From positions 2,976,001 through 3,040,000 of the forward strand of contig NZ_JBDNCH010000002.1 in NCBI RefSeq assembly GCF_039769985.1: 64,000 nt of DNA, written 5' to 3'. Below the pieces are notes generated by a model. The model was not told the origin of the DNA. It searched no databases and was given only the letters and a program-made list of their open reading frames with translations. Shown here in pieces: positions 45,796 to 54,903 of the stretch. Source of the DNA: Ponticoccus litoralis. GTDB taxonomy: Bacteria; Pseudomonadota; Alphaproteobacteria; Rhodobacterales; Rhodobacteraceae. How positions within the stretch are numbered: the first letter of the stretch is position 1; each line of letters opens with the position of its first letter. The translations under genes were made by a program, and so were the position numbers.

Positions 45796-46731
45796 CTACG
45801 GCAACAGCGTCAGCCAGAGCCAGGCGGTGGCGACCGACAGTCCGGTGGCCACCAGCACGCTTGTCGCCGCGACACGCTTGGCGGTGCCGTACATGTTGGC
45901 GAAGACATAGGCGTTCACGCCCGGTGCCATGGAGGCGGTCAGCACCGCCGAGCGGAAGGCCTCTGTCGAGATGCCGGTCAGCGATCCCATCCCCCATGTG
46001 ATCGCCGGGTGCATCAGCAGCGATATCACGCAGACCATGGCGATCACCCGCGTGTCGCCCTCGGGCTTGTAGCGGCACAGCACCCCGCCGATGGCGAAAA
46101 GCGCCACCGGCAGCGCCGTGCGCACCACCATGTCCAGCGCCTCTGCGACCGGGCCGGGCAGGGACAGGCCCGAGAGATTCGCCAGCGCCCCGAGCAGAAT
46201 GCCGATCACCAGCGCATTGCGGAAGATCGCGCGGTCGACCTTGGCGGGCAGGTGGCGTAGCGAGGCGCCCGAGGCCTTCGCGCGCACCAGTTCCATCGCC
46301 GTGATGCCGATGGCGTAGCACAGCGGGGCGTGGATCGAGACGATCAGGTAATTGGCCTGCAGCGCGTCCGGGCCATAGGCGCGTTCGGTGATGGCCAGCC
46401 CCATGAGCAGAGAGTTGGCGAAGAGGCAGCAGAAGCCGATGGCCACCGAATCCTCCGAGGAACGCGTGAAGGCATAGCGCGCCCCCAGCAGCCCGGCGGC
46501 GAAGGCGGCGACGGAACCGCTGTAGAAGCTGATCAGGATCCAGGGATCGAAGGCCTCTTCGAGGTGCAGGTTGGAAATGGCCCGGAAGAGCAGGCAGGGA
46601 ACCGCGAAGCCGGTGGCATAGGCCATGATGCCGTCCACCGCCGCGTCCGAGACGATGCGGCGCCAGACCGCGAAATAGCCCGCCCCGATCACCAGGAAGA
46701 CCGGGAGGATGACGTCGATCAGCCCCTGCAT
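45796..46731 (-). CDS. AEC family (auxin efflux carrier-like) transporter
   Basis: A complete 311-residue membrane protein with about ten helices. The AEC fold is seen in LIDVILPVFLVIGAGYFAVW, AYATGFAVPCLLFRAISNLH, FCCLFANSLLMGLAITERAY and the second half NALVIGILLGALANLSGLSL, TALPVALFAIGGVL. Bacterial AEC proteins move small organic acids such as malate or malonate. The ATG at 46731 (MQGLIDVIL) gives the normal length; the frame extends further upstream without family similarity. Confidence 0.87.
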   Translation of the reverse strand: MQGLIDVILPVFLVIGAGYFAVWRRIVSDAAVDGIMAYATGFAVPCLLFRAISNLHLEEAFDPWILISFYSGSVAAFAAGLLGARYAFTRSSEDSVAIGFCCLFANSLLMGLAITERAYGPDALQANYLIVSIHAPLCYAIGITAMELVRAKASGASLRHLPAKVDRAIFRNALVIGILLGALANLSGLSLPGPVAEALDMVVRTALPVALFAIGGVLCRYKPEGDTRVIAMVCVISLLMHPAITWGMGSLTGISTEAFRSAVLTASMAPGVNAYVFANMYGTAKRVAATSVLVATGLSVATAWLWLTLLP

Positions 46732-46790
46732 GGGGGAAGGCCCTTGGCTGTATGTCCGGGCTGGCGGCGCGCGGTTGGACATCGGGTAAA

Positions 46791-46812
46791 GAGGTATTTG
46801 GGCCAAGAAGAA
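46791..46812 (+). repeat. Composite intergenic repeat, copy 6 (box only)
   Basis: Box GAGGTATTT-GGGCC-AAGAAGAA without an adjacent hairpin. It points against both flanking minus-strand genes, about 60 bases upstream of the AEC start. It is the least complete copy. Confidence 0.6.
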
Positions 46813-46994
46813 ACATGGGCTGTGCCTTCGCGGGGCCGTCTGCGCCGTACCGGAGGGGGCGGCGGGCGGGGGGCAGGCTTCGGCTGCCTGTGTTTCGGGG
46901 GCGGGGCCTTGCGATCTCTGTCCCTTGGCGCGCTGGGGGCGTCCGGTCGGGCCGGGGGGCGCGGCATCTTGGCGCGCCGGGGGCTGTCAGCAGG

Positions 46995-47795
46995 TCAGTC
47001 CGCATAGCTCAGCACCATGCCGTCGTAGGCGGGGGTGACATTGGTGGGGGTCTCGGCCTCCACGGTCGCGTAATCGAGGTCGATGTGCATATTGGTCAGC
47101 ACGGCACGGCGCGGCGCGGCGCGGGTGATCCACTCCAGCGCGAGGTCGAGGTGCGCGTGGGTGGGGTGCGGCTTGCGGCGCAGGGCGTCGAGGATCCAGC
47201 AGTCGAGGTTTTCCAGATGCGGCCAGGCCGCGTCGGACATCTTTGCCACGTCCGGCAGGTAGGCCAGATCGGCGATGCGGAACCCCAGTGCGTCGATGCT
47301 GCCGTGGTTCACCTCGAACGGGGTCAGGGTCACCGGCCCGCCCGCGCCCTCGACGGTGAAGGGGCCGTCGATGGTGTGCAGGTTCAGGATCGGCGGATAG
47401 GGCGAGCCTTCGGGCTGCACGAAGGCATAGCCGAAGCGCGACAGCAGGCTGGTCTGGGTATCGCCATCCGCCCAGACGTTCAGGCGCTCGCTTGTGTTGA
47501 AGACGATCTGGCGCAGATCGTCGAGGCCGTGGACGTGGTCGGCATGGGCATGGGTCCAGGCCACCGCATCGAGATGCCCGACCCCGGCGTCCAGCAGCTG
47601 CGCGCGCATGTCCGGGCCGGTGTCGATCAGCACGCGGGTCGTGCCCGCGCCGGTTTCCCGTTCGACCAGCAGCGCGCAGCGGCGGCGGCGGTTCTTCGGG
47701 TTCTCCGGGTCGCAATCGCCCCAATGGCCGCCGAGGCGGGGCACGCCGCCCGAGGATCCGCAGCCGAGGATGGTGAAGCGCAGCGTGGCGGTCAT
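46995..47795 (-). CDS. MBL-fold metallohydrolase (PhnP-like)
   Basis: A 266-residue metallo-beta-lactamase fold protein. The metal site HAHADHVHGLDDLR (about residue 81) is intact, with more ligands in EVNHGSID and LTNMHIDLDY. A Cys-containing N-terminal insert (GCGSSGGVPRLGGHWGDCDP, ENPKNRRRRCALLVE) resembles the PhnP-type phosphodiesterases. It lies 58 bases after tatD on the same strand, a frequent pair in alphaproteobacteria, though no C-P lyase gene is nearby. Confidence 0.85.
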   Translation of the reverse strand: MTATLRFTILGCGSSGGVPRLGGHWGDCDPENPKNRRRRCALLVERETGAGTTRVLIDTGPDMRAQLLDAGVGHLDAVAWTHAHADHVHGLDDLRQIVFNTSERLNVWADGDTQTSLLSRFGYAFVQPEGSPYPPILNLHTIDGPFTVEGAGGPVTLTPFEVNHGSIDALGFRIADLAYLPDVAKMSDAAWPHLENLDCWILDALRRKPHPTHAHLDLALEWITRAAPRRAVLTNMHIDLDYATVEAETPTNVTPAYDGMVLSYAD

Positions 47796-47853
47796 CGGCG
47801 GAGCCTTCGGTCTTGGGCGGGGGCGGGGCAATCGGCCAGGCCGGTGTGGCGGA

Positions 47854-48657
47854 TCATGCCGGGACGCTCCATGCGGCGGCCTTGGAGAAGAGGCGTTCGA
47901 AGTTCTCCTCGCTCTGTCGGGCGAAGGCCGGGAAGTCGAGCCCCAGCGTCTCTGCCGCCACCCGCGCCGTATGCACCACATAGGCCGGTTCGTTGCGTTT
48001 GCCGCGATGGGGCGGGGGCGCGAGATAGGGGCTGTCGGTCTCGACGAGGATGCGGTCGCGCGGCGCCTCGGCAAAGATCGCGCGCAGCTCTTTCGAGCGG
48101 GGAAAGGCCCCGATCCCCGACATCGACAGGTAGAACCCCAGGTCGAGCGCCGCGCGCGCCAGCGCCGCGGAGGAGGAGAAACAGTGCATCACGCAGGTAT
48201 AGGGCCGCGCGCGGTAGGCTTCCGTCAGGATCGCCGCCATGTCCTCGTCGGCGTCGCGGGCGTGGATGATCAGCGGCAGCCCGGTTTCCTGCGCCGCCGC
48301 GATATGCATCTTCAGCGAGACCTTCTGCGCCTCGGCGCTGTCCGAGGTGTAGTGGTAGTCGAGGCCGGTCTCTCCGATGCCGACGAACTTGGGGTGCTGC
48401 GACAGGGCAACAAGCTGGTCGACCGTGGCCATGGGCTCTTCGGCGACGCTCATCGGGTGGGTGCCCGCCGCGTAGAAGACCGGCGCATGCGCCTCTGCGA
48501 TGGCCCGCACCTGCGGTTCCGCGCGCAGGCGCGTGCAGATCGTGACCATGCGGTGGACGCCCGCCGCAAGCGCGCGGTCGATCACCTCGGCGCGTTCCGC
48601 GTCGAAGTCCGGGAAGTCGAGGTGGCAGTGGCTGTCGGTGACGGGGCTTTCGGTCAT
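47854..48657 (-). CDS. tatD: TatD family metal-dependent hydrolase
   Basis: A 267-residue TIM-barrel hydrolase. Metal ligands and signature: DSHCHLDFPDF, GIGETGLDYHYTSDSAEAQK, LPLIIHARDADEDM, CVMHCFSSSAALA and VETDSPYLAP. TatD-type enzymes are 3'-5' exonucleases active on single-stranded DNA and RNA, with suggested roles in DNA repair. It is the last gene before the dcw leader and is transcribed away from it. Confidence 0.92.
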   Translation of the reverse strand: MTESPVTDSHCHLDFPDFDAERAEVIDRALAAGVHRMVTICTRLRAEPQVRAIAEAHAPVFYAAGTHPMSVAEEPMATVDQLVALSQHPKFVGIGETGLDYHYTSDSAEAQKVSLKMHIAAAQETGLPLIIHARDADEDMAAILTEAYRARPYTCVMHCFSSSAALARAALDLGFYLSMSGIGAFPRSKELRAIFAEAPRDRILVETDSPYLAPPPHRGKRNEPAYVVHTARVAAETLGLDFPAFARQSEENFERLFSKAAAWSVPA

Positions 48658-48873
48658 GTCCGCTCCTTCATTGGTCCGGGTATCGGGGATACCCGAAGGA
48701 AGTGCAAGCCGGGGCGGTTTGCCCATGTGGCGGATCGCGCGGGGGCGGCGTCCGGTCCGGGCCCCGGCCCGTCACCGGCGCCGGAGGGGCGGGGCGGGAC
48801 GGGTTGCGCGCGGGACGGCATGGGACGGACAGCCGCGGCGCTGCGGGATTTCATGGGAATGCCCGTCCGGCGA

Positions 48874-48890
48874 GGCATGGGAATTTATGG
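48874..48890 (+). promoter_or_regulatory. Degenerate MraZ-like site
   Basis: The sequence GGCATGGGAATTTATGG closely resembles the inverted site at 49217-49235. It has TGGGA and TGGT at a 10-base interval. It lies about 630 bases before mraZ and may be chance or a second binding site. Confidence 0.3.
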
Positions 48891-48971
48891 TCCGGGGCTG
48901 CAGCCGCCCGGTTTTCGGGCCGGCAGATCGGCGCCGATCCGATTCGTTCTCGTCGGATTTGCGTGAATTCC

Positions 48972-48980
48972 TGTGGATAA
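48972..48980 (-). promoter_or_regulatory. DnaA box 1
   Basis: TGTGGATAA is the exact reverse complement of the consensus DnaA box TTATCCACA. It is in the low-GC region between tatD and mraZ. Confidence 0.65.
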
Positions 48981-49131
48981 GCCGGTAAGCTCCGCTGAAA
49001 TTTCGCCGTGATCGAGGGGCGCGAGGCCTGATTTCGGACTTGTTTGGGAAATCATGGAACTTTTTTTCGACGAGAGAAGGTGTCAACATCTAGGCATAAC
49101 GTGCCCGTTACCGCACATTTTATAGTGTTTC

Positions 49132-49140
49132 TGTGGATAA
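49132..49140 (-). promoter_or_regulatory. DnaA box 2
   Basis: A second perfect TGTGGATAA, 160 bases downstream of the first and in the same orientation, just after the A/T-rich TTTTATAGTGTTT. Confidence 0.65.
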
Positions 49141-49216
49141 ATTGACCGCAAGATGTTGATTTTTGCGCCACAGTGAAACAACGGATAGTGGCTTGATGGT
49201 AAAGAAAACTGTTGTC

Positions 49217-49241
49217 ACCCATGAATTCCCATGGCATCCCT
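49217..49241 (-). promoter_or_regulatory. MraZ operator, three TGGGN-type repeats
   Basis: On the plus strand ACCCA, TCCCA and TCCCT occur exactly every 10 bases. Read on the minus strand these are AGGGA, TGGGA and TGGGT with 5-base spacers. This is the form known for MraZ operators (direct TGGGN repeats with 5-base spacing). It marks the likely promoter region of the dcw cluster, about 270 bases upstream of mraZ. Confidence 0.7.
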
Positions 49242-49249
49242 AGTTCATC

Positions 49250-49474
49250 GGAAGAGGGACGGACACGGGGACAAGAAAACAAGCCCCGCACCGAACACCA
49301 GAATAAAAAAAGAGCAGGTTTCATACAGGCATCCGCCTCTCTTTCGATGACAACAAAGGATCCGGCGCGCGGGCGAGCAGACATCCCCCCAGGTGGCGCG
49401 CGCAGTCGGAGACACCCGCTTAGCGGGTCACGCGGCGGGTTGATCAATGGCAGCTGATCAACCCGCCGCTTTTA
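49250..49474 (+). ncRNA. upsM: UpsM-like small RNA from the dcw leader
   Basis: The dcw leader ends in a perfect 15-bp hairpin, GCGGCGGGTTGATCA / TGATCAACCCGCCGC (49432-49469), followed by TTTTA. It lies 38 bases before the mraZ GTG. Upstream in the same leader are a hairpin CGGGG / CCCCG (49266-49288), an A-rich single-stranded stretch (AATAAAAAAAG) and a hairpin ACCCGC-TTA-GCGGGT (49414-49428). In Rhodobacter sphaeroides premature termination in the mraZ leader makes the abundant sRNA UpsM, about 200 nt long, which is cut by RNase E under stress. Position, size and terminator fit. The 5' end is estimated, not observed. Confidence 0.7.
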
Positions 49475-49507
49475 CGTTTCAAGGGGGCAACGGAGGCCGG
49501 AGGGACA

Positions 49508-50011
49508 GTGGGCCGCAGGCTGAGGTTCAGGGGCGAAAGTCGGCACAAGGTCGACAGCAAGGGCAGGGTGTCTATCCCGTCCTCGTTTCGCGATGTCCTG
49601 CGCGCCGGTGACCCGGAATGCACCGCCGAAAAGGCCCTGCCCAACTTCGTCATGGTCTACGGCATCCCCGATGCCCCGTATATCGAGTGCTTCACGATCG
49701 ATGAGATCGAAAGCATCGAAGAGCAGATCGAGGCAATGGATTACGGCGACGAGCGCGATCTGCTTGAGGAGATCTATTCGTCGAACGCCTCCGAGGCCAA
49801 TGTCGACAACACCGGTCGCATCGTGATCCCGGCCAAGCTGCGCGAGCAGTTCGGCATCGGGTCCGAGGCGATGATGGTTGCCTCGCTGAACCGGTTCCGC
49901 ATCTGGGATGCCGAGGCCTATGATGCCGAAAAGGCCCGCCGCACAGCCCAGATGAAGACGGATGTGCCGCGCAATCCTCTGCAATTGCTTAATAAATCCC
50001 GGGAAGAATAG
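49508..50011 (+). CDS. mraZ: Transcriptional regulator MraZ
   Basis: A 167-residue MraZ protein made of two SpoVT/AbrB-like halves: GESRHKVDSKGRVSIPSSFR (residues 10-30) and ANVDNTGRIVIPAKLREQFG (about 95-115). These hold the conserved DxxGR and IP motifs used to bind the TGGGN repeats. It represses its own dcw operon in E. coli. It starts at GTG 49508 behind GGAGGCCGGAGGGAC. The stop is 2 bases from the rsmH ATG. Confidence 0.95.
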   Translation: MGRRLRFRGESRHKVDSKGRVSIPSSFRDVLRAGDPECTAEKALPNFVMVYGIPDAPYIECFTIDEIESIEEQIEAMDYGDERDLLEEIYSSNASEANVDNTGRIVIPAKLREQFGIGSEAMMVASLNRFRIWDAEAYDAEKARRTAQMKTDVPRNPLQLLNKSREE

Positions 50012-50013
50012 AT

Positions 50014-50998
50014 ATGGCGGGCGCTGACGATACCGCACGCGCAGACCACGTCCCCGTCCTGCTGGAGCCGCTGCTTGAAGCCGTGGCGCCGGTGGCGGGC
50101 ACATGGATCGACGGCACGCTGGGGGCGGGCGGCTACACGTGCGGCCTGCTGCAGGCCGGTGCGGATCGGGTGATCGGCATCGACCGCGACCCGCTGGCAC
50201 ATGAGATGGCCGCCGACTGGGCCCCGGCACTGGGGCGACCGGCTGACGCTTGTGCAGGACAACTTTGCCAATATGGATGCCCATGGGCAGGGCGTCGACG
50301 GCGTGGTGCTGGATCTCGGCGTCTCGTCGATGCAACTGGACCGGGCAGAGCGGGGCTTTTCCTTCATGAAGGAGGGGCCGCTCGACATGCGCATGGGGCA
50401 GGAGGGGCCGACGGCGGCGGATGTGGTCAACAATGCCGAGGAAGGCGAGCTGGCCGATATCCTCTATATCTTCGGGGAAGAGCGGCAATCCCGGCGGATC
50501 GCGCGGCGCATCGTCGAACACCGGCCCTTCACCACCACGCTGGCCCTGGCCGAGGTGATCGAGCGTGCCATCGGGCGCACCAAGCCGGGGCAGGCCCATG
50601 CCGCAACACGCTCGTTCCAGGCGCTGCGGATCGCGGTGAACGGCGAGTACGAGGCGCTGTGGCAGGGGCTCATGGCCGCCGAGCGCGCGCTGAAGCCCGG
50701 CGGGCGGCTGGCCGTCGTGACCTTCCATTCCATCGAGGACCGGATGGTGAAACGCTTCTTCCAGGCCCACGGAGAGCGCAAGACCCGCGTCAACCGCTAC
50801 GCCGACAGCGCCCCGGAAGAGACCGCGCCCTTCCGCATCCTGACCCGCAAGGCCGTCGGCCCGCGTGCGGACGAGCTGGCGCGCAACCCGCGCGCGCGCT
50901 CGGCCAAGCTGCGGGTGGCGGAGCGCACCGGCCTGCCGGTCGAAGAGATCGCCTCTGCCGAGATCGACATGCCCAGCCTCGGATTGAAAAGGAGATAA
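50014..50998 (+). CDS. rsmH: 16S rRNA (cytosine(1402)-N4)-methyltransferase RsmH (frame-broken)
   Basis: A ~327-residue methyltransferase. Seen: HVPVLLEPLLEAVAP, the SAM-binding WIDGTLGAGGYTCGLLQAGA, IGIDRDPLA, QDNFANMDAHGQGVDGVVLD, LGVSSMQLDRAERGFSF, VTFHSIEDRMVKRFF and NPRARSAKLRVAERT. One G too many in a G4 run at about 50232-50235 splits the frame; with three Gs it reads PALGDRLTLVQDNF. It starts at ATG 50014, right after mraZ. Confidence 0.93.
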
Positions 50999-50999
50999 C

Positions 51000-51347
51000 A
51001 TGCGCAGCGTCCTGTTCATTCTGGCGGCCCTTGCGGTGATCGGGTCGGGCTACTGGGCCTACCATGAGAACTACAGCACGCAGGCAGAGCTGGACCGCGT
51101 GGACAGCCTGCGCCGCGAGATCGGCGCGGCGCGCGAACGCGTGGCTATCCTGAAGGCGGAATGGGCCTACCTGAACCGCCCCGACCGGCTGAGCGACCTC
51201 GCCGAGCTGAACTTCGACCGTCTGGGCCTGCTGCCGCTGCTTCCCGACCAGTTCGACCTGATCGCCAATGTGCCGGAACCGATCCCGGACGTGATCGACC
51301 TGACAGAGCCGATCGACGTCACCAGCGCAGGAGCACAGCAGCCATGA
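51000..51347 (+). CDS. ftsL: Cell division protein FtsL
   Basis: A 115-residue bitopic membrane protein: one N-terminal helix (SVLFILAALAVIGSGYWAYH), then a periplasmic coiled coil (AELDRVDSLRREIGAARERV, AILKAEWAYLNRPDRL). The AEWAYLNRPxRL stretch is the FtsL mark in alphaproteobacteria. It links the FtsQB and FtsWI complexes. Its stop overlaps the ftsI start in ATGA, so translation is coupled. Confidence 0.92.
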   Translation: MRSVLFILAALAVIGSGYWAYHENYSTQAELDRVDSLRREIGAARERVAILKAEWAYLNRPDRLSDLAELNFDRLGLLPLLPDQFDLIANVPEPIPDVIDLTEPIDVTSAGAQQP

Positions 51348-53141
51348 CCCGCACACCGCTGCGCCCGCTGGCGCGCATCCTCGAAGCCCGCCAGAGGGGC
51401 GAGAACCCCGACGCCATCGAGCGCGAGAACCGGCGCATCCGTCACGAGCAGATGCGCGACCGGGCGCGGATGCGGGCAGAGGGTCGCCTGCTGGTGCTGG
51501 CGGTGATGTTCTTCGGGGCCTTCGGCGTGGTCGGCGCCCGCATGGGCATGCTCTCGGCTTCCGAACCGTCAGAGCCGCGCGCCGCGACCTCGGGCAACTC
51601 GATCATCGCCAGCCGCGCCGACATCGTCGACCGGCAGGGGCGGCTTCTGGCCACCAACATGTCGACGCATTCGCTTTATGCGCATCCGGGCCAGATCTAC
51701 CAGAAGGCCCGCGCGGTCGAGGAGCTGGTCAAGATCTTCCCCGATCTCGACGGCCCGCGCCTGCTGAAGCGTTTCGAGGATCCGAAGCGCAAGTTCCTGT
51801 GGATCCGCAAGAAGATCAGCCCCGAGCAGATGCAGGCGGTGCATGACATCGGCGAGCCGGGGCTGCTGTTCGGCCCGCGCGAGATGCGGCTTTATCCCAA
51901 CGGCGCCCTGGCCTCGCACATCCTTGGCGGCGCCTCCTTCGGTGAAGAGGGGGTGCATTCCGCCGAGGTGATCGGCACCGCGGGCATCGAGAAATACTTC
52001 GACGAGGCCCTGCGCGACCCGGCGCGCGAGGGCCAGCCGCTGGCGCTGTCCATCGACATGACGGTGCAGGCGGCCTCCGAGGAAATCCTCGACGCGGGCA
52101 TGAACCTGATGAATGCCAAGGGCGCGGCCAGCGTGCTGATGGACGTCGAGACCGGCGAGATCCTCTCGATGGTCTCTCTGCCCGATTTCGATCCGAACGA
52201 CCGGCCCAACCCGCTGGTTCAGGGCAGCCCCTCGGACAGCCCGCTGTTCAACCGCGCGGTGCAGGGGGTCTACGAGCTGGGCTCGACCTACAAGATCTTC
52301 GCCGCCGCACAGGCGATGGAGCTGGGTCTGGTCGGCCCCGATACGCTGATCGACACCAGCCCGCCCCTGAAGGTCGGCGGTCACCGCATCGGCGAGTTCG
52401 GCAACAAGAACTACAAGACCCTCACGGTCGAGAAGATCATGGTGAAATCTTCGAACCGGGGGACCGGCAAGCTGGCCACTGGCCATCGGGGCGGCCCGGC
52501 AGCAGGAGTTCCTGAAGTCGCTGGGGCTGTTCGCGGCACCGCCGATCGAGATGGTCGAGGCAGCGGGCGGCGCGCCCCTGCTGCCCAAGCGCTGGACCGA
52601 TCTGTCGACGGTCACGGTGTCCTACGGCCACGGCATGTCGACGACGCCGGTGCATCTGGCGGCGGGCTACGCGGCCATCGCAAACGGCGGGCGCTACGTG
52701 AAGCCGACGCTGCTGAAGCAATCCGCCCCGCAGGCGGGCGGCCGCGTCATGCGCGAGGATGTGGCGAACCATGCCCGGCGGATGCTGCGGCTGGTGGTCA
52801 GCCACCCCGAGGGCACCGCCAGCTTCGCCCGGGTGCCGGGCTATCACGTCGGCGGCAAGACCGGCACGGCGGACAAGCCCAAGGAGGGCGGCAGCGGCTA
52901 TTACAAGGACAAGACGATCACCACCTTCGCCTCGCTGTTTCCGGCCCATGACCCGAAATACGTGCTGGTGGTGATGCTGGATGAGCCGGTGGAGACCTCG
53001 GGCCCCAAGCCGCGCCGCACCGCGGGCTGGACGGCGGTGCCGGTGGCGGCAGAGATGATCAGGCGCGTCGCGCCGCTGCTGGGTGTGCACCCGGACTACA
53101 GGGAGATGCCGCTGCTGACCAGCACCTCGGCCTCTGACTGA
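51344..53141 (+). CDS. ftsI: Peptidoglycan transpeptidase FtsI (PBP3), frame-broken
   Basis: A ~598-residue class B penicillin-binding protein for septal wall synthesis. Membrane anchor LLVLAVMFFGAFGVVGARMG near residue 50, pedestal domain with SRADIVDRQGRLLATNMSTH, and a transpeptidase domain with SxxK in ELGSTYKIFAAAQ (about residue 315), SxN in VKSSNRG (about 369) and KTG in VGGKTGTAD (about 505). One extra A near 52478 breaks the frame; without it the protein reads GTGKLALAIGAARQQEF. All catalytic motifs are intact once corrected. Confidence 0.94.
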
Positions 53142-53322
53142 GCGGGCGCGGCACGGCGGCCTGTACCGGCCCGCCCTCCGACGATGGGGGTGCGGACCGG
53201 CGAGGCGCCCCCCGATTGAACCGGCGCAGGCGCGGTGCGCGCCGCGCCGCCGGTCCGGGCCCGCTGACGGTGGGACGTCGCCGGAACGGACTTGCGCCCG
53301 GGGGCCTTAACGGGGCATTGGG

Positions 53323-53391
53323 GCGCAGTGAACCTGCGCGACCGGGGCGCCTTTGGCCCGCGTCGCGTGAGGTATTTGGACCAAGAAGAAG
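53323..53391 (+). repeat. Composite intergenic repeat, copy 7
   Basis: Hairpin GCGCAG / CTGCGC (53323-53339) and, after a GC-rich linker, box GAGGTATTT-GGACC-AAGAAGAAG (53370-53391). It lies 3' of ftsI in the same sense and ends 17 bases before the murE start. Otherwise 53142-53408 is GC-rich without a gene. Confidence 0.65.
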
Positions 53392-53408
53392 CCGGGGAGC
53401 CTTTCCAG

Positions 53409-54903
53409 ATGGCGCCGGACCGCAAGACCATGACCAAGAGCCTGTCCGAGCTGGGCCTGCGCGCGCGTGGCGGGCGAGAGGCGCGGGTGACCGGGCTGAC
53501 GGTGGACAGCCGCGAGGTGACGGAGGGCGCCCTGTTTGCGGCGCTGCCGGGGGTCAAGGTGCATGGCGCCGCCTTCATCGCCACGGCGCTGGAGGCGGGG
53601 GCGGCGGCGGTGCTGACCGATGCGGCGGGCGCGAAGATGGCGGCAGAGGCGCTGGCCGGGTCCGAGGTGGCGCTGGTCATCGCCGAGGATCCGCGGCAGG
53701 CCCTGGCCTATACTGCGGCCCTGTGGTTCGGCACCCAGCCCGACACGGTGGTGGCGGTGACCGGCACCAACGGCAAGACCTCGGTCTCGACCTTCGTGCG
53801 GCAGATCTGGCAGGAACTGGGCCTGCGCGCGGTGAACCTTGGCACCACCGGCGTCGAGGGCGACTGGCAGGCGCCGCTGCGCCATACCACGCCCGAGCCG
53901 ATCACGCTGCACCGGATGCTGGCCGGGGCGGCGGAGGCCTCTGTGACCCATGCGGCGATGGAGGCCTCTTCGCACGGGCTGGCGCAGCGGCGGCTGGACG
54001 GGGTGACGCTGGCGGCGGCGGGCTTCACCAATTTCACGCAGGACCATCTGGATTACCACACCAGCTTCGACGACTATTTCGCCGCCAAGGCGGGGCTGTT
54101 CGCGCGGGTGCTGTCCGAGGACGGCACGGCGGTGATCAACATCGACGATGCGCGCGGGGTGGACATGCTGGCCATCGCCAAGGCGCGCGGGCAGGCGGTG
54201 CTGACCGTGGGCCGCGAGGCGGCGGACCTCTGCCTTGAGGCGCAGCGCTTCGATGCCACCGGGCAGGAGATCCGGCTGAGCTTCGAGGGCATCGTCCGGC
54301 AGGAGCGGCTGGGGCTGATCGGCGGCTTCCAGTGCGGAAAACGTGCTGCTGGCCGCCGGTCTGGTGATCGCCTGCGGCGGCGACCCCGAGGATGTCTTCG
54401 ACGTGCTGCCGCTGCTGGGCACCGTGCGCGGGCGGATGCAACTGGCCGCAACGCGCGACAACGGCGCGGCGGTCTTCGTCGATTACGCCCATACGCCCGA
54501 TGCGGTGGCGACCGCCATTCAGGCGCTGCGCCCGCATGTGATGGGGCGGCTGGTGGCCATCGTCGGCGCTGGCGGCGACCGCGATACCGGCAAGCGACCC
54601 CTGATGGGGCAGGCGGCGGCGGATCACGCCGATACGGTGATCGTGACCGACGACAACCCGCGCTCGGAAGATCCGGCTGCTATCCGCGCCGCCGTCATGG
54701 CGGGCGCGCCCGAGGCCATCGAGGTGGCGGACCGCGCCGAGGCGATCCTGCGCGGCGTCGATGCGCTGGGGCCGGGCGATGCCCTGCTGATCTGCGGCAA
54801 GGGCCACGAGAGCGGGCAGATCGTCGGCGACACGGTCTATCCCTTCGACGATGCGGAACAGGCAAGCGTCGCGGTGGCGGCGCTGGACGGGAAGGGCTCG
54901 TGA
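53409..54903 (+). CDS. murE: UDP-MurNAc-L-Ala-D-Glu:meso-diaminopimelate ligase MurE (frame-broken)
   Basis: A ~497-residue Mur ligase. The N-terminal UDP-binding domain has GLTVDSREVTEGALFAALPG. The ATP loop is AVTGTNGKTSVSTFV (about residue 118), followed by NLGTTGVEG, HAAMEASSHGLAQRRLDGV, NFTQDHLDYH and the DAP-specific TDDNPRSEDP region. Frame: one extra T near 54333 breaks GGFQAENVLLAAGL. ATG 53409 has GGAG upstream. The stop overlaps the murF start in TGATG. Confidence 0.94.

Noticed and set aside
48658..49507. RNase P RNA (rnpB) or a replication origin in the long mraZ upstream region
   Set aside because: None of the conserved RNase P core sequences were found on either strand. Two DnaA boxes alone, without dnaA, hemE, parAB or an AT-rich 13-mer array, do not support an origin.
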